From Ectopseudomonas mendocina (GTDB lineage: Bacteria; Pseudomonadota; Gammaproteobacteria; Pseudomonadales; Pseudomonadaceae): a stretch of DNA of 64,000 nt. The notes below the pieces were generated by a model. That model ran no database searches. It worked only from the letters and a program-made list of their open reading frames with translations, and was not told where the DNA came from. The stretch is from assembly GCF_008041835.1 (NCBI RefSeq), contig NZ_VRYE01000011.1:124001-188000 (forward strand), read 5' to 3'. A program made the translations under genes and the position numbers. Positions 1 to 9,273 of the stretch are shown one piece after another (positions within the stretch are counted from its first letter, which is position 1; every line of letters starts with the position of its first letter).

Positions 1-1071
1 CGGCAGCACCTTGTCGCCCGTGGCGTCGTTACGACGATCCTGACGGGCACGCACCGAACCCTCGACCACCGGAGAAACGATCTCCAGGTGCGAAGGGTTG
101 AACGCCAGCGCTAGGTGCACTTCACCGCCCTGGGTCATGACGTTGGACGAAAAACCCTGGTGGTACTTCACGTCACCAGAGGACAGGCCTTCGGTCTTCT
201 TGCCTTCGAACTCGTCGAACAGGTCACGCGGGTTCTTGCCGAAGGTGTTGACCAGTACGTTCAGACGGCCACGGTGGGCCATGCCGATGACGATTTCCTT
301 GGTGCCGTAGGAGCCCGAACGCTGGATGATTTCGTCCAGCAGCGGGATCAAGCTTTCGCCGCCTTCCAGACCGAAACGCTTGGTGCCCGGGTACTTGGTG
401 CCCAGGTACTTCTCCAGGCCCTCGGCAGCGGTCAAGCGCTCGAGCACGTGCGCCTGCACCTCGGCGGAAAATTGCGGACGACCACGCACGCTTTCCAGAC
501 GCTGAGCGAACCAGTGGCGCTGGCCGGAATCGACGATGTGCATGAACTCGGCACCGATGGTGCGACAATATGTCTGCTGCAACGCACCGATGATTTCACG
601 TAGGGTCGCCTCCTCCTTGCCGATATACAGCTCACCGGTGCGGAAAGTGGTATCCAGATCCGCATCGGTCAGGCCGTAATGGTTGATCGACAGGTCAGAC
701 GGCGCGGTGCGCACCCACAGACCCAGAGGGTCGAGTTGGGCGGCCTGATGGCCACGCATGCGGTAGGCCTGGATCAGGCGCAGCACTTCCACCTGCTTCT
801 TTTCGTGCTCGCTGCTGACGGCCCCGGCGGAAACCGGCTGGGCGCGACGCAAATTTTTGGCGAGCAGGACGAAATGATCGCGAATGGTCGAATGCGATAC
901 GTCCGTTGCAGCGCTGCCGTCAGCCGGCAACTTCTGGAAGTAAGTGCGCCACTCTTCTGGCACAGCGTTGGGATCGTGCAGGTAGAGCTCGTAGAGCTCT
1001 TCCACGTAGGCAGCGTTGCCACCGGATAGGTGGGCACTGTCCCACATGCGCTGCATCACGCTTTCTTGCAT
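1..1071 (-). CDS. sucA: 2-oxoglutarate dehydrogenase E1 component, N-terminal part (cut by window edge)
   Basis: Thiamine-dependent E1 subunit of the 2-oxoglutarate dehydrogenase complex, which decarboxylates 2-oxoglutarate in the TCA cycle. The 357 codons present run from an ATG at 1071 and stay open to base 1. They show the family N-terminus (MQESVMQRMW), the early motif EEWRTYFQ, GTKRFGLEGGES, GMAHRGRLNVL and FNPSHLEIVSPVV at the expected spacing. The remainder (a full E1 is about 940 residues) lies outside the window. It follows sdhB on the same strand with a gap of about 250 bases that contains a strong hairpin, so it is the distal part of an sdh-suc cluster. The identity is secure; only the 3' end is unseen. 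Confidence 0.96.
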   Translation of the reverse strand, partial: MQESVMQRMWDSAHLSGGNAAYVEELYELYLHDPNAVPEEWRTYFQKLPADGSAATDVSHSTIRDHFVLLAKNLRRAQPVSAGAVSSEHEKKQVEVLRLIQAYRMRGHQAAQLDPLGLWVRTAPSDLSINHYGLTDADLDTTFRTGELYIGKEEATLREIIGALQQTYCRTIGAEFMHIVDSGQRHWFAQRLESVRGRPQFSAEVQAHVLERLTAAEGLEKYLGTKYPGTKRFGLEGGESLIPLLDEIIQRSGSYGTKEIVIGMAHRGRLNVLVNTFGKNPRDLFDEFEGKKTEGLSSGDVKYHQGFSSNVMTQGGEVHLALAFNPSHLEIVSPVVEGSVRARQDRRNDATGDKVLP

Positions 1072-1270
1072 GCTTGGTCACCCTCGTTAAGGGGACACCA
1101 CCGGCGTGAATACCGCATGGCGCCAATCGAAGTCACGCTGTTGCGACTCGGTTGAAGCCACTTGGGTTCCCGCAGATAGTCCGGGTACCAGCCCGGATGC
1201 CCCTGCTGGTCGTCATATTTTTCGAGTATGAGCTGCGGCTTTGTGAGCTGCGGCTCCGGCTTTTGCTGCA

Positions 1271-1290
1271 ATACCGGCCGAAGCCGGTAT
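1271..1290 (-). terminator. UUCG-capped hairpin between sdhB and sucA
   Basis: A perfect 8-bp stem (ATACCGGC/GCCGGTAT) closes a TTCG tetraloop when read on the minus strand, just after the sdhB stop. No T-run follows, so it is more likely an attenuator or an RNA-processing/stabilising hairpin than a full Rho-independent terminator. The rest of the 1072-1320 gap holds a direct repeat (TGAGCTGCGGCT at about 1229 and 1244) and nothing else I recognise. Confidence 0.5.
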
Positions 1291-1320
1291 GCAGGTGTTA
1301 CAGGTACAGCAACTTGCGAA

Positions 1321-2028
1321 TCAGGTACCGCTCTGCAGCAGCATGTTACGCACGTGGCCGATCGCCTTGGTCGGGTTCAGACCCTTGGGGCAGACGTTCA
1401 CGCAGTTCATGATGCTGCGGCAACGGAACACACTGAACGGATCGTCCAGCGAGGCCAGACGCTCGGCGGTCTTGGTGTCACGGCTGTCGGCCAGGAAGCG
1501 ATAGGCCTGCAGCAGTGCAGCGGGACCGAGAAACTTGTCCGGGTTCCACCAGAACGACGGGCAGCTGGTCGAGCAGCATGCGCACAGAATGCACTCGTAC
1601 AGACCGTCGAGCTTTTCGCGCTCTTCCGGAGTCTGCAGACGTTCGATGGCCGGAGCCGGCGTATCGTTCTGCAGGAATGGCTGCACCTTCTCGTACTGCT
1701 TGTAGAAGATGCTCATGTCGACGACCAGGTCACGAATGACCGGCAGACCGGGCAGCGGACGAATCACCAGTTTGCCACCCTTGAGGCCGGCAGCGGAGAT
1801 CGGTGTGATACAGGCCAGGCCGTTCTTGCCGTTGATGTTCATGCCGTCTGAACCACACACGCCTTCACGGCAGGAACGACGGTAGGAGAAACCTTCATCC
1901 TGTTCCTTGATCAGCGCCAGCACGTCGAGGACCATGATGTCCTTGCCGCCGGTGTCGACCTGGAAGTCCTGCATGAACGGAGCAGCGTCCTTCTCCGGGT
2001 TGTAGCGATAAACACTGACTTGCAACAT
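1321..2028 (-). CDS. sdhB: Succinate dehydrogenase iron-sulfur subunit
   Basis: Electron-transfer subunit of respiratory complex II; it passes electrons from the SdhA flavin to quinone. The 235 residues carry the plant-type 2Fe-2S cysteines (SCREGVCGSDG, then NGLAC) and the two C-terminal clusters (CILCACCSTSCPSFW and CVNVCPKGLNP). This matches the usual length of about 235. I chose the ATG at 2028 because AAGGG lies 8 bases upstream and the family starts MLQVSVYRYNP. An in-frame GTG at 2037 would add three residues. It lies 11 bases after sdhA in the sdhCDAB operon. Confidence 0.97.
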   Translation of the reverse strand: MLQVSVYRYNPEKDAAPFMQDFQVDTGGKDIMVLDVLALIKEQDEGFSYRRSCREGVCGSDGMNINGKNGLACITPISAAGLKGGKLVIRPLPGLPVIRDLVVDMSIFYKQYEKVQPFLQNDTPAPAIERLQTPEEREKLDGLYECILCACCSTSCPSFWWNPDKFLGPAALLQAYRFLADSRDTKTAERLASLDDPFSVFRCRSIMNCVNVCPKGLNPTKAIGHVRNMLLQSGT

Positions 2029-2039
2029 ATCAGTCACCC

Positions 2040-3812
2040 TTAATAAGTCCGAACCTTGGGTTCAAATGCCGGAACGGTCTTCGGCGCGAAGTTGACATCA
2101 CGCTTGGCAACGCGCTTCTCGCCTGGGAAGTACAGGGAGTGGCACAGCCAATTCTGGTCATCGCGCTCCTCGAAGTCTTCACGAGCATGGGCACCACGGG
2201 ACTCTTTACGAGCCTCGGCGGCAACCGCAGTCGCTTCAGCCACTTCGAGCAGGTTTTGCAGTTCCAGCGCTTCGATACGCGCAGTGTTGAATGCCTGGCT
2301 CTTGTCCGCGATTTTGACTTTCGCGATGCGCTCACGCAGGTCGGCCAGTTGTTGGATGCCCTTCTGCATGTATTCGCCAGTACGGAATACACCGAAGTAG
2401 TTCTGCATGCACTGTTGCAGCTCTTTACGCAGCGGGGCGACGTCTTCACCGGTGCTGCGCTCGTTGACACCAGCCAGACGCGACAGCGACTGTTCGATGT
2501 CGGTTTCGCTGGCACCACGGACTTCCACGCCTTCTTTCAGCGCTTTTTCCAGGTGCAGGCCAGCGGCGCGGCCGAATACCACCAGATCGAGCAGCGAGTT
2601 GCCGCCCAGACGGTTGGCACCGTGTACCGATACGCACGCCACTTCACCTACGGCGAACAGACCTTCGATGATCTTGTCGTTGCCGTTGGCATCCTGAGTG
2701 ATGGCCTGGCCGTGAATGTTGGTCGGCACGCCGCCCATCATGTAGTGGCAGGTCGGGATCACCGGAACCGGAGCGACGACCGGGTCGACGTGAGCGAAGG
2801 TCTTGGACAGTTCGCAGATACCCGGCAGACGGCTGTGCAGCACTTCTTCGCCGAGGTGGTCGAGCTTGAGCAGTACGTGGTCCTTGTCCGGGCCACAGCC
2901 GTTGCCGGCGATGACTTCCTTGACCATGGAACGGGCAACCACGTCGCGACCAGCCAGGTCTTTGGCGTTCGGCGCATAACGCTCCATGAAACGCTCGCCA
3001 TGGGCGTTGATCAGGTAACCACCCTCGCCACGGCAACCTTCGGTGACCAGTACGCCAGCGCCGGCGATACCGGTCGGGTGGAACTGCCACATTTCGATGT
3101 CCTGCACCGGCACGCCGGCACGCAGGGCCATGCCCACGCCGTCACCGGTGTTAATCAGGGCGTTGGTGGTGGAGGCGTAGATACGACCAGCACCGCCGGT
3201 GGCCAGAACCACGGCCTTGGAGCGGATGTAGACGGTTTCGCCAGTCTCGATGCAGATGGCGATGACGCCGACGATGGCGCCGTCCTGATTCTTCACCAGG
3301 TCAACCGCGTACCACTCGTTGAGGAACGAGGTGCCGGCTTTCAGGTTGGCCTGATACAGGGTGTGCAGCAGCGCGTGACCGGTACGGTCAGCTGCGGCGC
3401 AGGTACGGGCAGCCTGAGTCGGATTGTCCGGCCCCTTGGACTGACCGCCGAACGGACGCTGATAGATGCGGCCCTGCTCGGTACGGGAGAACGGCAGGCC
3501 CATGTGCTCGAGCTCGAACACAGCTTCCGGACCAACGGAACACATGTACTCGATAGCGTCCTGGTCACCGATATAGTCGGAGCCCTTGACGGTGTCGTAC
3601 ATGTGCCAGCGCCAATCATCGTTCGGATCGGCCGAAGCGATGGCGCAGGTGATGCCGCCCTGGGCGGATACGGTATGCGAACGGGTCGGGAACACCTTGG
3701 TGACCACGGCAGCCTTGTGACCGCCCTGAGCCAGTTGCAGCGCGGCACGCATGCCGGCGCCGCCGCCACCTACGATGATGGCGTCATAGGAAAGAGTACG
3801 GATGCTAGCCAT
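2040..3812 (-). CDS. sdhA: Succinate dehydrogenase flavoprotein subunit
   Basis: Catalytic FAD-binding subunit of complex II; oxidises succinate to fumarate on the cytoplasmic face of the inner membrane. The 590 residues have the N-terminal dinucleotide fold ([16 protein letters not shown]), the histidine that holds FAD covalently ([11 protein letters not shown]), the substrate loop around [15 protein letters not shown] and the late motif [12 protein letters not shown]. Length and order are standard. It lies 3 bases after sdhD and before sdhB. A 725-codon reading frame on the other strand across this gene is a codon-bias shadow. Confidence 0.98.
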   Translation of the reverse strand: MASIRTLSYDAIIVGGGGAGMRAALQLAQGGHKAAVVTKVFPTRSHTVSAQGGITCAIASADPNDDWRWHMYDTVKGSDYIGDQDAIEYMCSVGPEAVFELEHMGLPFSRTEQGRIYQRPFGGQSKGPDNPTQAARTCAAADRTGHALLHTLYQANLKAGTSFLNEWYAVDLVKNQDGAIVGVIAICIETGETVYIRSKAVVLATGGAGRIYASTTNALINTGDGVGMALRAGVPVQDIEMWQFHPTGIAGAGVLVTEGCRGEGGYLINAHGERFMERYAPNAKDLAGRDVVARSMVKEVIAGNGCGPDKDHVLLKLDHLGEEVLHSRLPGICELSKTFAHVDPVVAPVPVIPTCHYMMGGVPTNIHGQAITQDANGNDKIIEGLFAVGEVACVSVHGANRLGGNSLLDLVVFGRAAGLHLEKALKEGVEVRGASETDIEQSLSRLAGVNERSTGEDVAPLRKELQQCMQNYFGVFRTGEYMQKGIQQLADLRERIAKVKIADKSQAFNTARIEALELQNLLEVAEATAVAAEARKESRGAHAREDFEERDDQNWLCHSLYFPGEKRVAKRDVNFAPKTVPAFEPKVRTY

Positions 3813-3815
3813 GAA

Positions 3816-4184
3816 TCAGAAACCCCACAGAATCTGCACGCCCCAGACGAACATCGTGAACATGGCGATGCCACACACGGCCTGGAACAGGAAACGCACA
3901 CCAGTCGCCCACTTGCCCAGCGCCATCGGCGTCAGGTAGTCGGTGGAAATGGTCCACATGCCAACCCAGGCGTGCACGCTCAGTGCAACCAGGGCCAGCA
4001 GGCTGAAAATGCGCATTGCGGTATGCGAGAACAGACCATGCCACTCGGCGTAGCCCATGCCCGGATTGCAGATCACATAGCCCAGCAGAAACAGCGTGTA
4101 AGCCGCGAGAACGACCGCAGAAACGCGTTGCGCCATCCAGTCATAGAGGCCCGAACGCGAGAAATTCGTGACATTAGTTACCAT
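3816..4184 (-). CDS. sdhD: Succinate dehydrogenase membrane anchor subunit D
   Basis: Small membrane anchor that helps bind haem b and the quinone site of complex II. The 122 residues start MVTNVTNFSRSGL and contain three hydrophobic helices. WHGLFSHTAMRIF and the helix around VALSVHAWVGMWTIS hold the conserved histidines. I chose the ATG at 4184 because GGGGG lies 7-8 bases upstream; the ATG at 4190 is too close to it. The start overlaps the end of sdhC by 7 bases, which suggests translational coupling. Confidence 0.95.
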   Translation of the reverse strand: MVTNVTNFSRSGLYDWMAQRVSAVVLAAYTLFLLGYVICNPGMGYAEWHGLFSHTAMRIFSLLALVALSVHAWVGMWTISTDYLTPMALGKWATGVRFLFQAVCGIAMFTMFVWGVQILWGF

Positions 4185-4552
4185 ATCCATACCCCCAGCA
4201 GCACGATCACGACCGCCGCAACGGCGATGACGATTTTCGAGCCCAGCTTGCCGCCTTCCAGCGTCTCGCCGATGCCCATGTCCATGATCAAGTGGCGCAC
4301 GCCGGCCACCAGGTGATACAGCAGAGCGGACAGAAGACCCCAGATCACGAACTTGGCCAGCGGGCTGGCCAGACATTCTTTCACCTGGACGAAGCCCTCT
4401 TCGGAGGTCAGCGACTTGTCGAGGCCAAACAGCAAAATGGCGATGGCGACAAAGAGGATGACACCGGAGATACGGTGAAGAATGGATGTGTAAGCGGTGA
4501 CTGGGAGCTTGATAGTCCTAAGGTCTAGGTTTACAGGTCGTTGGCTATTCAC
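4178..4552 (-). CDS. sdhC: Succinate dehydrogenase cytochrome b556 subunit
   Basis: Haem-b-binding anchor of complex II. The 124 residues show the SdhC signature near the N-terminus (YTSILHRISGV), three transmembrane helices, and a histidine-containing second helix (LLYHLVAGVRHLIMD). The start is a GTG at 4552 (MNSQRPVNLDLRT), which fits related proteins; no ATG is available before the HRISG motif. It is the first gene of sdhCDAB and is read from the promoter at 4685-4713, about 130 bases upstream. Confidence 0.95.
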   Translation of the reverse strand: MNSQRPVNLDLRTIKLPVTAYTSILHRISGVILFVAIAILLFGLDKSLTSEEGFVQVKECLASPLAKFVIWGLLSALLYHLVAGVRHLIMDMGIGETLEGGKLGSKIVIAVAAVVIVLLGVWIW

Positions 4553-4684
4553 GGCTTTTTATCACACTGAGAGCCCCTAACGATCAGGGCAAAGTTGTTG
4601 GGAAGTGCACTGGTCAGGTACCCATCACCCAAGGAGTGACGACCGTCATGATATGGCCGCAAAGCCCCTGACGGTCGGCCACGG

Positions 4685-4713
4685 AGTATAGACAGTTAGC
4701 AGACTAATGACAA
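4685..4713 (-). promoter_or_regulatory. Sigma-70 promoter of sdhCDAB
   Basis: Read on the minus strand there is TTGTCA, a 17-base spacer and TATACT, a near-consensus pair 130 bases before sdhC. It shares the 4553-4914 region with the divergent gltA promoter. The leader between it and sdhC is long enough for post-transcriptional control, but I see no recognisable sRNA site. Confidence 0.65.
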
Positions 4714-4827
4714 TGCAATGCCCTACCCCAAAAAGCGCATTGCAGCCTTCAGACAAATGGCGTAAATAGCGCACTTTTTTCGTCGAAAACACCGCCCAAA
4801 CCCTTCTACTGTCTGGGTTCGCGCAAA

Positions 4828-4857
4828 TTGACATTCGCATTTATCCCACTATAGTGG
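4828..4857 (+). promoter_or_regulatory. Sigma-70 promoter of gltA with overlapping palindrome
   Basis: TTGACA (4828-4833), a 16-base spacer and TATAGT (4850-4855) lie about 60 bases before the gltA start. The -10 hexamer is embedded in a perfect 12-bp palindrome, CCACTATAGTGG (4846-4857). That palindrome could be a repressor operator, or coincidence. Confidence 0.65.
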
Positions 4858-4914
4858 TGCGGGCCCTGCGTGGGGGGCTGTCTGATGATTTCAAGCATAA
4901 CTAGGAGGCCACAT

Positions 4915-6195
4915 ATGGCTGACAAAAAAGCGCAGTTGATCATCGAGGGCAATGCCCCCGTCGAACTGCCCGTTCTGACCGGCACTGTTGGTCCCGAAGT
5001 AATTGATGTGCGGAGCCTGACCGCCACGGGTCGGTTCACATTTGATCCTGGTTTCATGTCGACCGCCTCTTGCGAGTCGAAGATCACCTACATCGACGGC
5101 GACAAAGGGATTTTGCTGCATCGCGGCTACCCCATCGAACAACTCGCCGAGAAATCCGACTACCTGGAAACCTGCTACCTGCTGCTCAATGGCGAACTGC
5201 CGAGCAAGGAAGAAAAGGCCAACTTCGTCAGCACCATCAAGAACCACACCATGGTTCACGAGCAGCTGAAGACCTTCTTCAACGGCTTCCGCCGTGATGC
5301 CCACCCGATGGCCATCATGTGCGGCGTAGTCGGCGCCCTGTCCGCCTTCTATCACGACTCGCTGGACATCAAGAACCCGCAGCACCGCGAAGTATCGGCC
5401 ATGCGCCTGGTGGCCAAGATGCCGACCATCGCCGCCATGACCTACAAGTACTCCATGGGCCAGCCCATGATGTACCCGCGCAACGACCTGAATTACGCGG
5501 AAAACTTCCTGCACATGATGTTCAACACCCCCTGCGAGATCAAACCGATCAGCCCGGTGCTGGCCAAGGCGATGGACAAGATCTTCATCCTCCACGCCGA
5601 CCATGAGCAGAACGCCTCCACCTCCACCGTACGCCTGGCTGGCTCCTCGGGCGCCAACCCGTTCGCCTGTATCGCTGCCGGCATCGCCGCGCTGTGGGGC
5701 CCGGCACACGGCGGCGCCAACGAAGCGGTACTGACCATGCTCGACGAGATCGGCAGCGTGGAGAACATCGACAAGTTCGTGGCCAAAGCCAAGGACAAGG
5801 ACGATCCATTCAAGCTGATGGGCTTCGGCCACCGCGTGTACAAGAACTTCGACCCGCGCGCCAAGGTGATGAAGCAGACCTGCGACGAAGTGCTGGCCGA
5901 GCTGGGCATCAACGACCCGCAGCTGGAACTGGCGATGAAGCTGGAAGAGATCGCGCGTAACGATCCTTACTTCAAGGAGCGCAACCTCTACCCGAACGTG
6001 GACTTCTACTCGGGCATCATCCTCAAGGCCATCGGCATTCCGACCTCGATGTTCACCGTGATCTTCGCCCTGGCACGCACTGTCGGCTGGATCTCGCACT
6101 GGAAGGAAATGCTTTCCGGCCCGTACAAGATCGGGCGCCCGCGCCAGCTGTACACCGGTTACGAGCAGCGCGACCTGCCTGCCAACCGCGACTGA
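4915..6195 (+). CDS. gltA: Citrate synthase (type II)
   Basis: Condenses acetyl-CoA and oxaloacetate to citrate, the entry step of the TCA cycle. The 426 residues match the hexameric, NADH-sensitive bacterial type. The active-site histidines are in [10 protein letters not shown] and [14 protein letters not shown], and the C-terminal aspartate lies in the stretch NVDFYSG. The start ATG at 4915 is fixed by GGAGG 6 bases upstream and by the family N-terminus MADKKAQL; an in-frame ATG at 4870 lacks a site. It diverges from sdhCDAB and ends in a strong terminator. Confidence 0.98.
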   Translation: MADKKAQLIIEGNAPVELPVLTGTVGPEVIDVRSLTATGRFTFDPGFMSTASCESKITYIDGDKGILLHRGYPIEQLAEKSDYLETCYLLLNGELPSKEEKANFVSTIKNHTMVHEQLKTFFNGFRRDAHPMAIMCGVVGALSAFYHDSLDIKNPQHREVSAMRLVAKMPTIAAMTYKYSMGQPMMYPRNDLNYAENFLHMMFNTPCEIKPISPVLAKAMDKIFILHADHEQNASTSTVRLAGSSGANPFACIAAGIAALWGPAHGGANEAVLTMLDEIGSVENIDKFVAKAKDKDDPFKLMGFGHRVYKNFDPRAKVMKQTCDEVLAELGINDPQLELAMKLEEIARNDPYFKERNLYPNVDFYSGIILKAIGIPTSMFTVIFALARTVGWISHWKEMLSGPYKIGRPRQLYTGYEQRDLPANRD

Positions 6196-6210
6196 TAGCG
6201 CCGCGAGACG

Positions 6211-6239
6211 AAAAAGGCTGCCAATCTGGCAGCCTTTTT
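6211..6239. terminator. Bidirectional Rho-independent terminator after gltA
   Basis: A 13-base arm beginning AAAAAGGCTGCCA, a 3-base loop and the exact complement ending TTTTT. The A and T tracts let it serve both gltA and the convergent gene that ends at 6261. Confidence 0.9.
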
Positions 6240-6260
6240 ATTCCGCGAATAACTCGTGCC

Positions 6261-6788
6261 TCAGCGCTTTTCTACCTTCGCCCGCAAACCCTGCAGGGTC
6301 TGCAGCGGCGCATCGACGACGAAACTGTTTGCCAGCCACGACGGCACGCTGCCGCCCGGCTCGGTATGCGCTTCGTACGTCACTTCCACCTTGCCGTCAG
6401 CCAACGGCTTGAGTTGCCATTGACCATCGACGCGTTGCACACGCACGAAATCCCTTTCCGACGGCAGGCGATCCGGCAGCGCCTTGAGCAACCGGGTGAC
6501 ACTGCCATCAGCATCGGTTCGTGTCGCCACCTGAATCACTGAATCGCGCGCTTTCACCGGCCAGGGCATTTCGAAGCGGGCGTACAGCTCGCTCATATCG
6601 CCACCGCCCTTCAGCAGACGCTGCTGCTGACAACTGAAGATCCAGGTGCAGGAACCCTCGACATCCTCCGGCGCAGCCTTCATGGCGGCCAGATCGCCGT
6701 TGATCGTCACCACGCCGCGGTAAGCCTTGTATTTCGAGCCCGGAACGTCAGCCAGATAGACGCGGACGCCCTCCTCTTCACGCTCCAA
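6261..6788 (-). CDS. START-domain (SRPBCC) protein whose signal peptide is interrupted by a stop
   Basis: A START-type lipid-binding fold protein of the family found next to gltA in pseudomonads (PA1579-like). The 175 codons contain EEEGVRVYLADVPGSKYK, WIFSCQQQRLL, the core FEMPWPVKARDSV and the C-terminal motif EPGGSVPSWLANSFVVD. The first in-frame initiation codon downstream of the break is a TTG at 6788. Upstream in the same frame an ATG pair at 6860/6857 begins a typical signal peptide (MMRYSVLTV), then a TAG, then LCATAVQADERQWRL. The gene is therefore probably broken, or makes only a cytoplasmic form with poor initiation. The family role is unknown. Confidence 0.75.
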   Translation of the reverse strand: MEREEEGVRVYLADVPGSKYKAYRGVVTINGDLAAMKAAPEDVEGSCTWIFSCQQQRLLKGGGDMSELYARFEMPWPVKARDSVIQVATRTDADGSVTRLLKALPDRLPSERDFVRVQRVDGQWQLKPLADGKVEVTYEAHTEPGGSVPSWLANSFVVDAPLQTLQGLRAKVEKR

Positions 6789-6860
6789 CCGCCACTGCCT
6801 TTCGTCAGCCTGGACTGCAGTCGCACACAGCTACACAGTCAGAACGGAATAACGCATCAT
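6789..6860 (-). pseudogene. Orphaned signal-peptide segment of the START-domain gene (in-frame TAG)
   Basis: This segment reads MMRYSVLTV, TAG, then LCATAVQADERQWR in a single frame that joins the downstream START-domain coding region. The pattern (basic start, hydrophobic run, AVQA cleavage-like end) is that of a secretion signal. One base change at the TAG (for example to TTG, TGG or CAG) would restore an export-competent protein of about 199 residues. Confidence 0.65.
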
Positions 6861-6926
6861 CTTCGAGCGACTCCCAACAGGACTGTTGACGATTCGATAC
6901 CCAACGGATCAGAGCGGTACAGAGAG

Positions 6927-7178
6927 TCAGGCAGTGGCCTGCTCCAGCCAACCCAGCAAACGGATGGCACTTTCACGGTCGTCGGCACACACCTCAGCCT
7001 CGGCCTTGAAACCCGAGCAGACCGCAGGACGCTCCGGCCGACCAAAGATGGCGCAAAGAAAATCGGCATTGAGGTGAATGCAGCGCACGCCGGCTGGCTT
7101 GCCATGGGGCATGCCTGGAATCGGCGAGCTGATCGAAGGTGCGATGCAACAGGCACCGCAACCGGCACGACACTCCAT
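6927..7178 (-). CDS. YkgJ-family cysteine cluster protein
   Basis: Small protein of 83 residues with the YkgJ-type CxxxCxxCC cluster near its start (MECRAGCGACC) and later cysteines (GVRCIHL, FLCAIFG, AVCSGF, EVCADD). These are presumed to bind zinc or an Fe-S cluster. The function is not established. The ATG at 7178 has GAGG 7 bases upstream; the open frame continues further up but lacks the family pattern. A PAO1 neighbour of gltA belongs to the same family. Confidence 0.85.
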   Translation of the reverse strand: MECRAGCGACCIAPSISSPIPGMPHGKPAGVRCIHLNADFLCAIFGRPERPAVCSGFKAEAEVCADDRESAIRLLGWLEQATA

Positions 7179-7251
7179 GAAATAACCTCGACGGAAAACG
7201 AACGGCGGCGATGCTAATGAGGCATGCGGCATCCGTCGAGGCCTTTGCCGA

Positions 7252-8124
7252 TCAGCGGTTACGCTGCAGACGCGCCACCAGGCTAGAGGTATCCCAGCGC
7301 CCGCCGCCCATGCCCTGAACATCGGCATAAAACTGATCGACCAGCGCCGTCACCGGTAGTTGCGCACCATTGCGCCGCGCCTCCTCAAGCAGGATGGACA
7401 AGTCCTTGCGCATCCAGTCCACGGCAAAGCCGAAGTCGAACTCGCCAGCCAGCATGGTCTTGTAGCGATTTTCCATCTGCCAGGACTGCGCCGCGCCCTT
7501 GCTGATCACATCGACCACGGCATGCCCGTCGAGCCCGGCGCATTGGGCGAAGTTGAGTGCCTCGGCCAGCCCCTGCACCAGACCGGCGATGCAGATCTGG
7601 TTGACCATCTTGGTCAGTTGCCCGCTACCGGCCGGCCCCATCAGGCGCAGCATGCGTGCGTAGCACTGGATGGCCGATTCTGCCGCTGCGTAGACTTGCT
7701 GCTCGCCGCCGACCATCACGGTCAACACGCCATTGACTGCACCGGCCTGGCCGCCGGATACCGGCGCGTCGAGACAGCCCAGGCCACGCTCGACCGCGAC
7801 GGCCGCCAGTTCACGTGCCACATCGGCTGAGGCCGTGGTGTGATCGACCAGAATGGCGCCCGGCGCCATGCCGGCGAAGGCGCCTTGCTCGCCGAGAACC
7901 ACGCTGCGCAGATCATCGTCGTTACCCACGCAGCACATCACCAGCTCGGCGCCCGCGGCAGCTTCACGCGGAGTCGGCGCGCTGCTGCCGGCATATTCCG
8001 CCACCCACTGCTCGGCCTTGGCCGGCGAACGGTTATAGACCGTCACCTGATGCCCCTTGCGGGCCAGGTGCCCGGCCATCGGATAACCCATAACGCCCAA
8101 GCCGATAAATGCGACCTTTGCCAT
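7252..8124 (-). CDS. NAD(P)-dependent beta-hydroxyacid dehydrogenase (3-hydroxyisobutyrate dehydrogenase family)
   Basis: Oxidoreductase of 290 residues in the family of 3-hydroxyisobutyrate and tartronate semialdehyde reductases. It has the N-terminal Rossmann motif (FIGLGVMGYPMAGHLA), the substrate-binding motif DAPVSGGQAGAV and the catalytic lysine region QLTKMVNQ. The true substrate cannot be told from sequence. ATG 8124 has GGAGGTGG directly upstream, so the longer open frame is not used. Its neighbour on the far side, the exonuclease gene, is divergent. Confidence 0.88.
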   Translation of the reverse strand: MAKVAFIGLGVMGYPMAGHLARKGHQVTVYNRSPAKAEQWVAEYAGSSAPTPREAAAGAELVMCCVGNDDDLRSVVLGEQGAFAGMAPGAILVDHTTASADVARELAAVAVERGLGCLDAPVSGGQAGAVNGVLTVMVGGEQQVYAAAESAIQCYARMLRLMGPAGSGQLTKMVNQICIAGLVQGLAEALNFAQCAGLDGHAVVDVISKGAAQSWQMENRYKTMLAGEFDFGFAVDWMRKDLSILLEEARRNGAQLPVTALVDQFYADVQGMGGGRWDTSSLVARLQRNR

Positions 8125-8344
8125 AACCACCTCCAGCTGACATAGGCCGCTGAGCCTAACGGGCCTGGCGCGATTCATCAAAGTTTTTGCACGACGTGCC
8201 GCACCACACTTCGCCATAGAGAAGAACAGCAGCAATCGTCGCAGTGCGCTTGCCCGTCACTGAGGTTTGCCCTGACCGCAAAGGCCTTTCATACTGCCAG
8301 CCAATCGGCCCCGCACAGGGCCTTGCGAACGTTCAGGAGCACCA

Positions 8345-8893
8345 ATGGGACATTGGTTGGTCATCGACCTTGAAGCCACGACCGATGAAGGTGGCTGGCC
8401 GATGGAAGAAATGGAAATCATCGAAATCGGCGCCAGCCTGGTGGGTGCCGATGGCCATGAGCGCGATCACTTCCAACGCATCGTCAAACCTCAACGCCGC
8501 CCATACCTGACCGACTTCTGTCGTCAACTCACGCACATCAGTCAGGCTGATATCGACAGCGCCGCGCCGATGCATCAGGTCTGGGCTCAGTTCGAGCGCT
8601 GGCTGACGCAACATGCGCCACGCCTGGCAGGTTGGTGCAGTTGGGGCGATTACGACCGCCGGCAACTGGAGCAGGACTGGCGCCAGCATCACCTGAAAAG
8701 CTTGCTGGCCGAGGTGCCTCACCTGAATCTGAAGCAGGCTTTCGCCAAGGCCCGCCAGCTGCAGCGCCCGGTTGGTCTGCACAGCGCCCTGCAACTGGCC
8801 GGCATGCAGTTTCACGGACAGCAGCATCGGGCCCTGGAGGACGCGCGCAATACCGCACGCCTGCTGCCACTGGTGCTTCCACTCAAAGACTGA
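8345..8893 (+). CDS. 3'-5' exonuclease, DEDDh family (ERI1/KapD-like)
   Basis: Predicted 182-residue exonuclease. It carries Exo I ([10 protein letters not shown], with D and E), an Exo II region around the [13 protein letters not shown] motif, and Exo III with the histidine and aspartate ([15 protein letters not shown]). These form the two-metal DEDDh site. The fold matches stand-alone RNA/DNA trimming enzymes related to ERI1 and KapD; the substrate is unknown. An AGGAG site lies before ATG 8345. It is followed 82 bases later by ppnP. Confidence 0.85.
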   Translation: MGHWLVIDLEATTDEGGWPMEEMEIIEIGASLVGADGHERDHFQRIVKPQRRPYLTDFCRQLTHISQADIDSAAPMHQVWAQFERWLTQHAPRLAGWCSWGDYDRRQLEQDWRQHHLKSLLAEVPHLNLKQAFAKARQLQRPVGLHSALQLAGMQFHGQQHRALEDARNTARLLPLVLPLKD

Positions 8894-8975
8894 TGACGCA
8901 GAAAAGGCGCTTGGGCATACTGGCGCCCCTTTTATGACCACCACTTATGTTCCAACCCATTCCGAGGAATCGCAG

Positions 8976-9257
8976 ATGTTCAAGGTCAACGAGTATTTCG
9001 ACGGCACCGTCAAATCCATCGGCTTCACCATGGCCGAAGGTCCTGCCACCATCGGTGTGATGGCCCCGGGTGAATATGAGTTCGGCACCAGCCAGCTGGA
9101 AGTCATGCATGTCGTCGCCGGTGCCCTGACCGTCAAGCTGCCGGGCAGCGACAGCTGGAACACCTATGAGGCCGGCAGCCAGTTCACCGTCGAGGCCAAC
9201 AGCAAGTTTCAGCTCAAGGTGGCCGTAGACACCGCCTACCTCTGCGAATATCGCTAA
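8976..9257 (+). CDS. ppnP: Pyrimidine/purine nucleoside phosphorylase
   Basis: A 93-residue single-domain cupin (YaiE/PpnP family, formerly DUF1255) that phosphorolyses several nucleosides to base and ribose 1-phosphate. Visible family features are the start [17 protein letters not shown], the segment [13 protein letters not shown] and the C-terminal CEYR. ATG 8976 has GAGGA 9 bases upstream. Its terminator has been split by the mobile element at 9292-9434. Confidence 0.93.
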   Translation: MFKVNEYFDGTVKSIGFTMAEGPATIGVMAPGEYEFGTSQLEVMHVVAGALTVKLPGSDSWNTYEAGSQFTVEANSKFQLKVAVDTAYLCEYR

Positions 9258-9273
9258 GCCACCCAGCGCCTGA

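Noticed and set aside
1056-1271. 71-codon minus-strand frame with a TTG start between sdhB and sucA
   Set aside because: Protein-like in places, but it overlaps the sucA start, has no ribosome site and no recognised family.
2139-4316. 725-codon open frame on the plus strand opposite sdhA/sdhD
   Set aside because: It is antisense to well-identified sdhA and sdhD and has the Ala/Gly/His/Val-rich composition of a GC-rich shadow frame.
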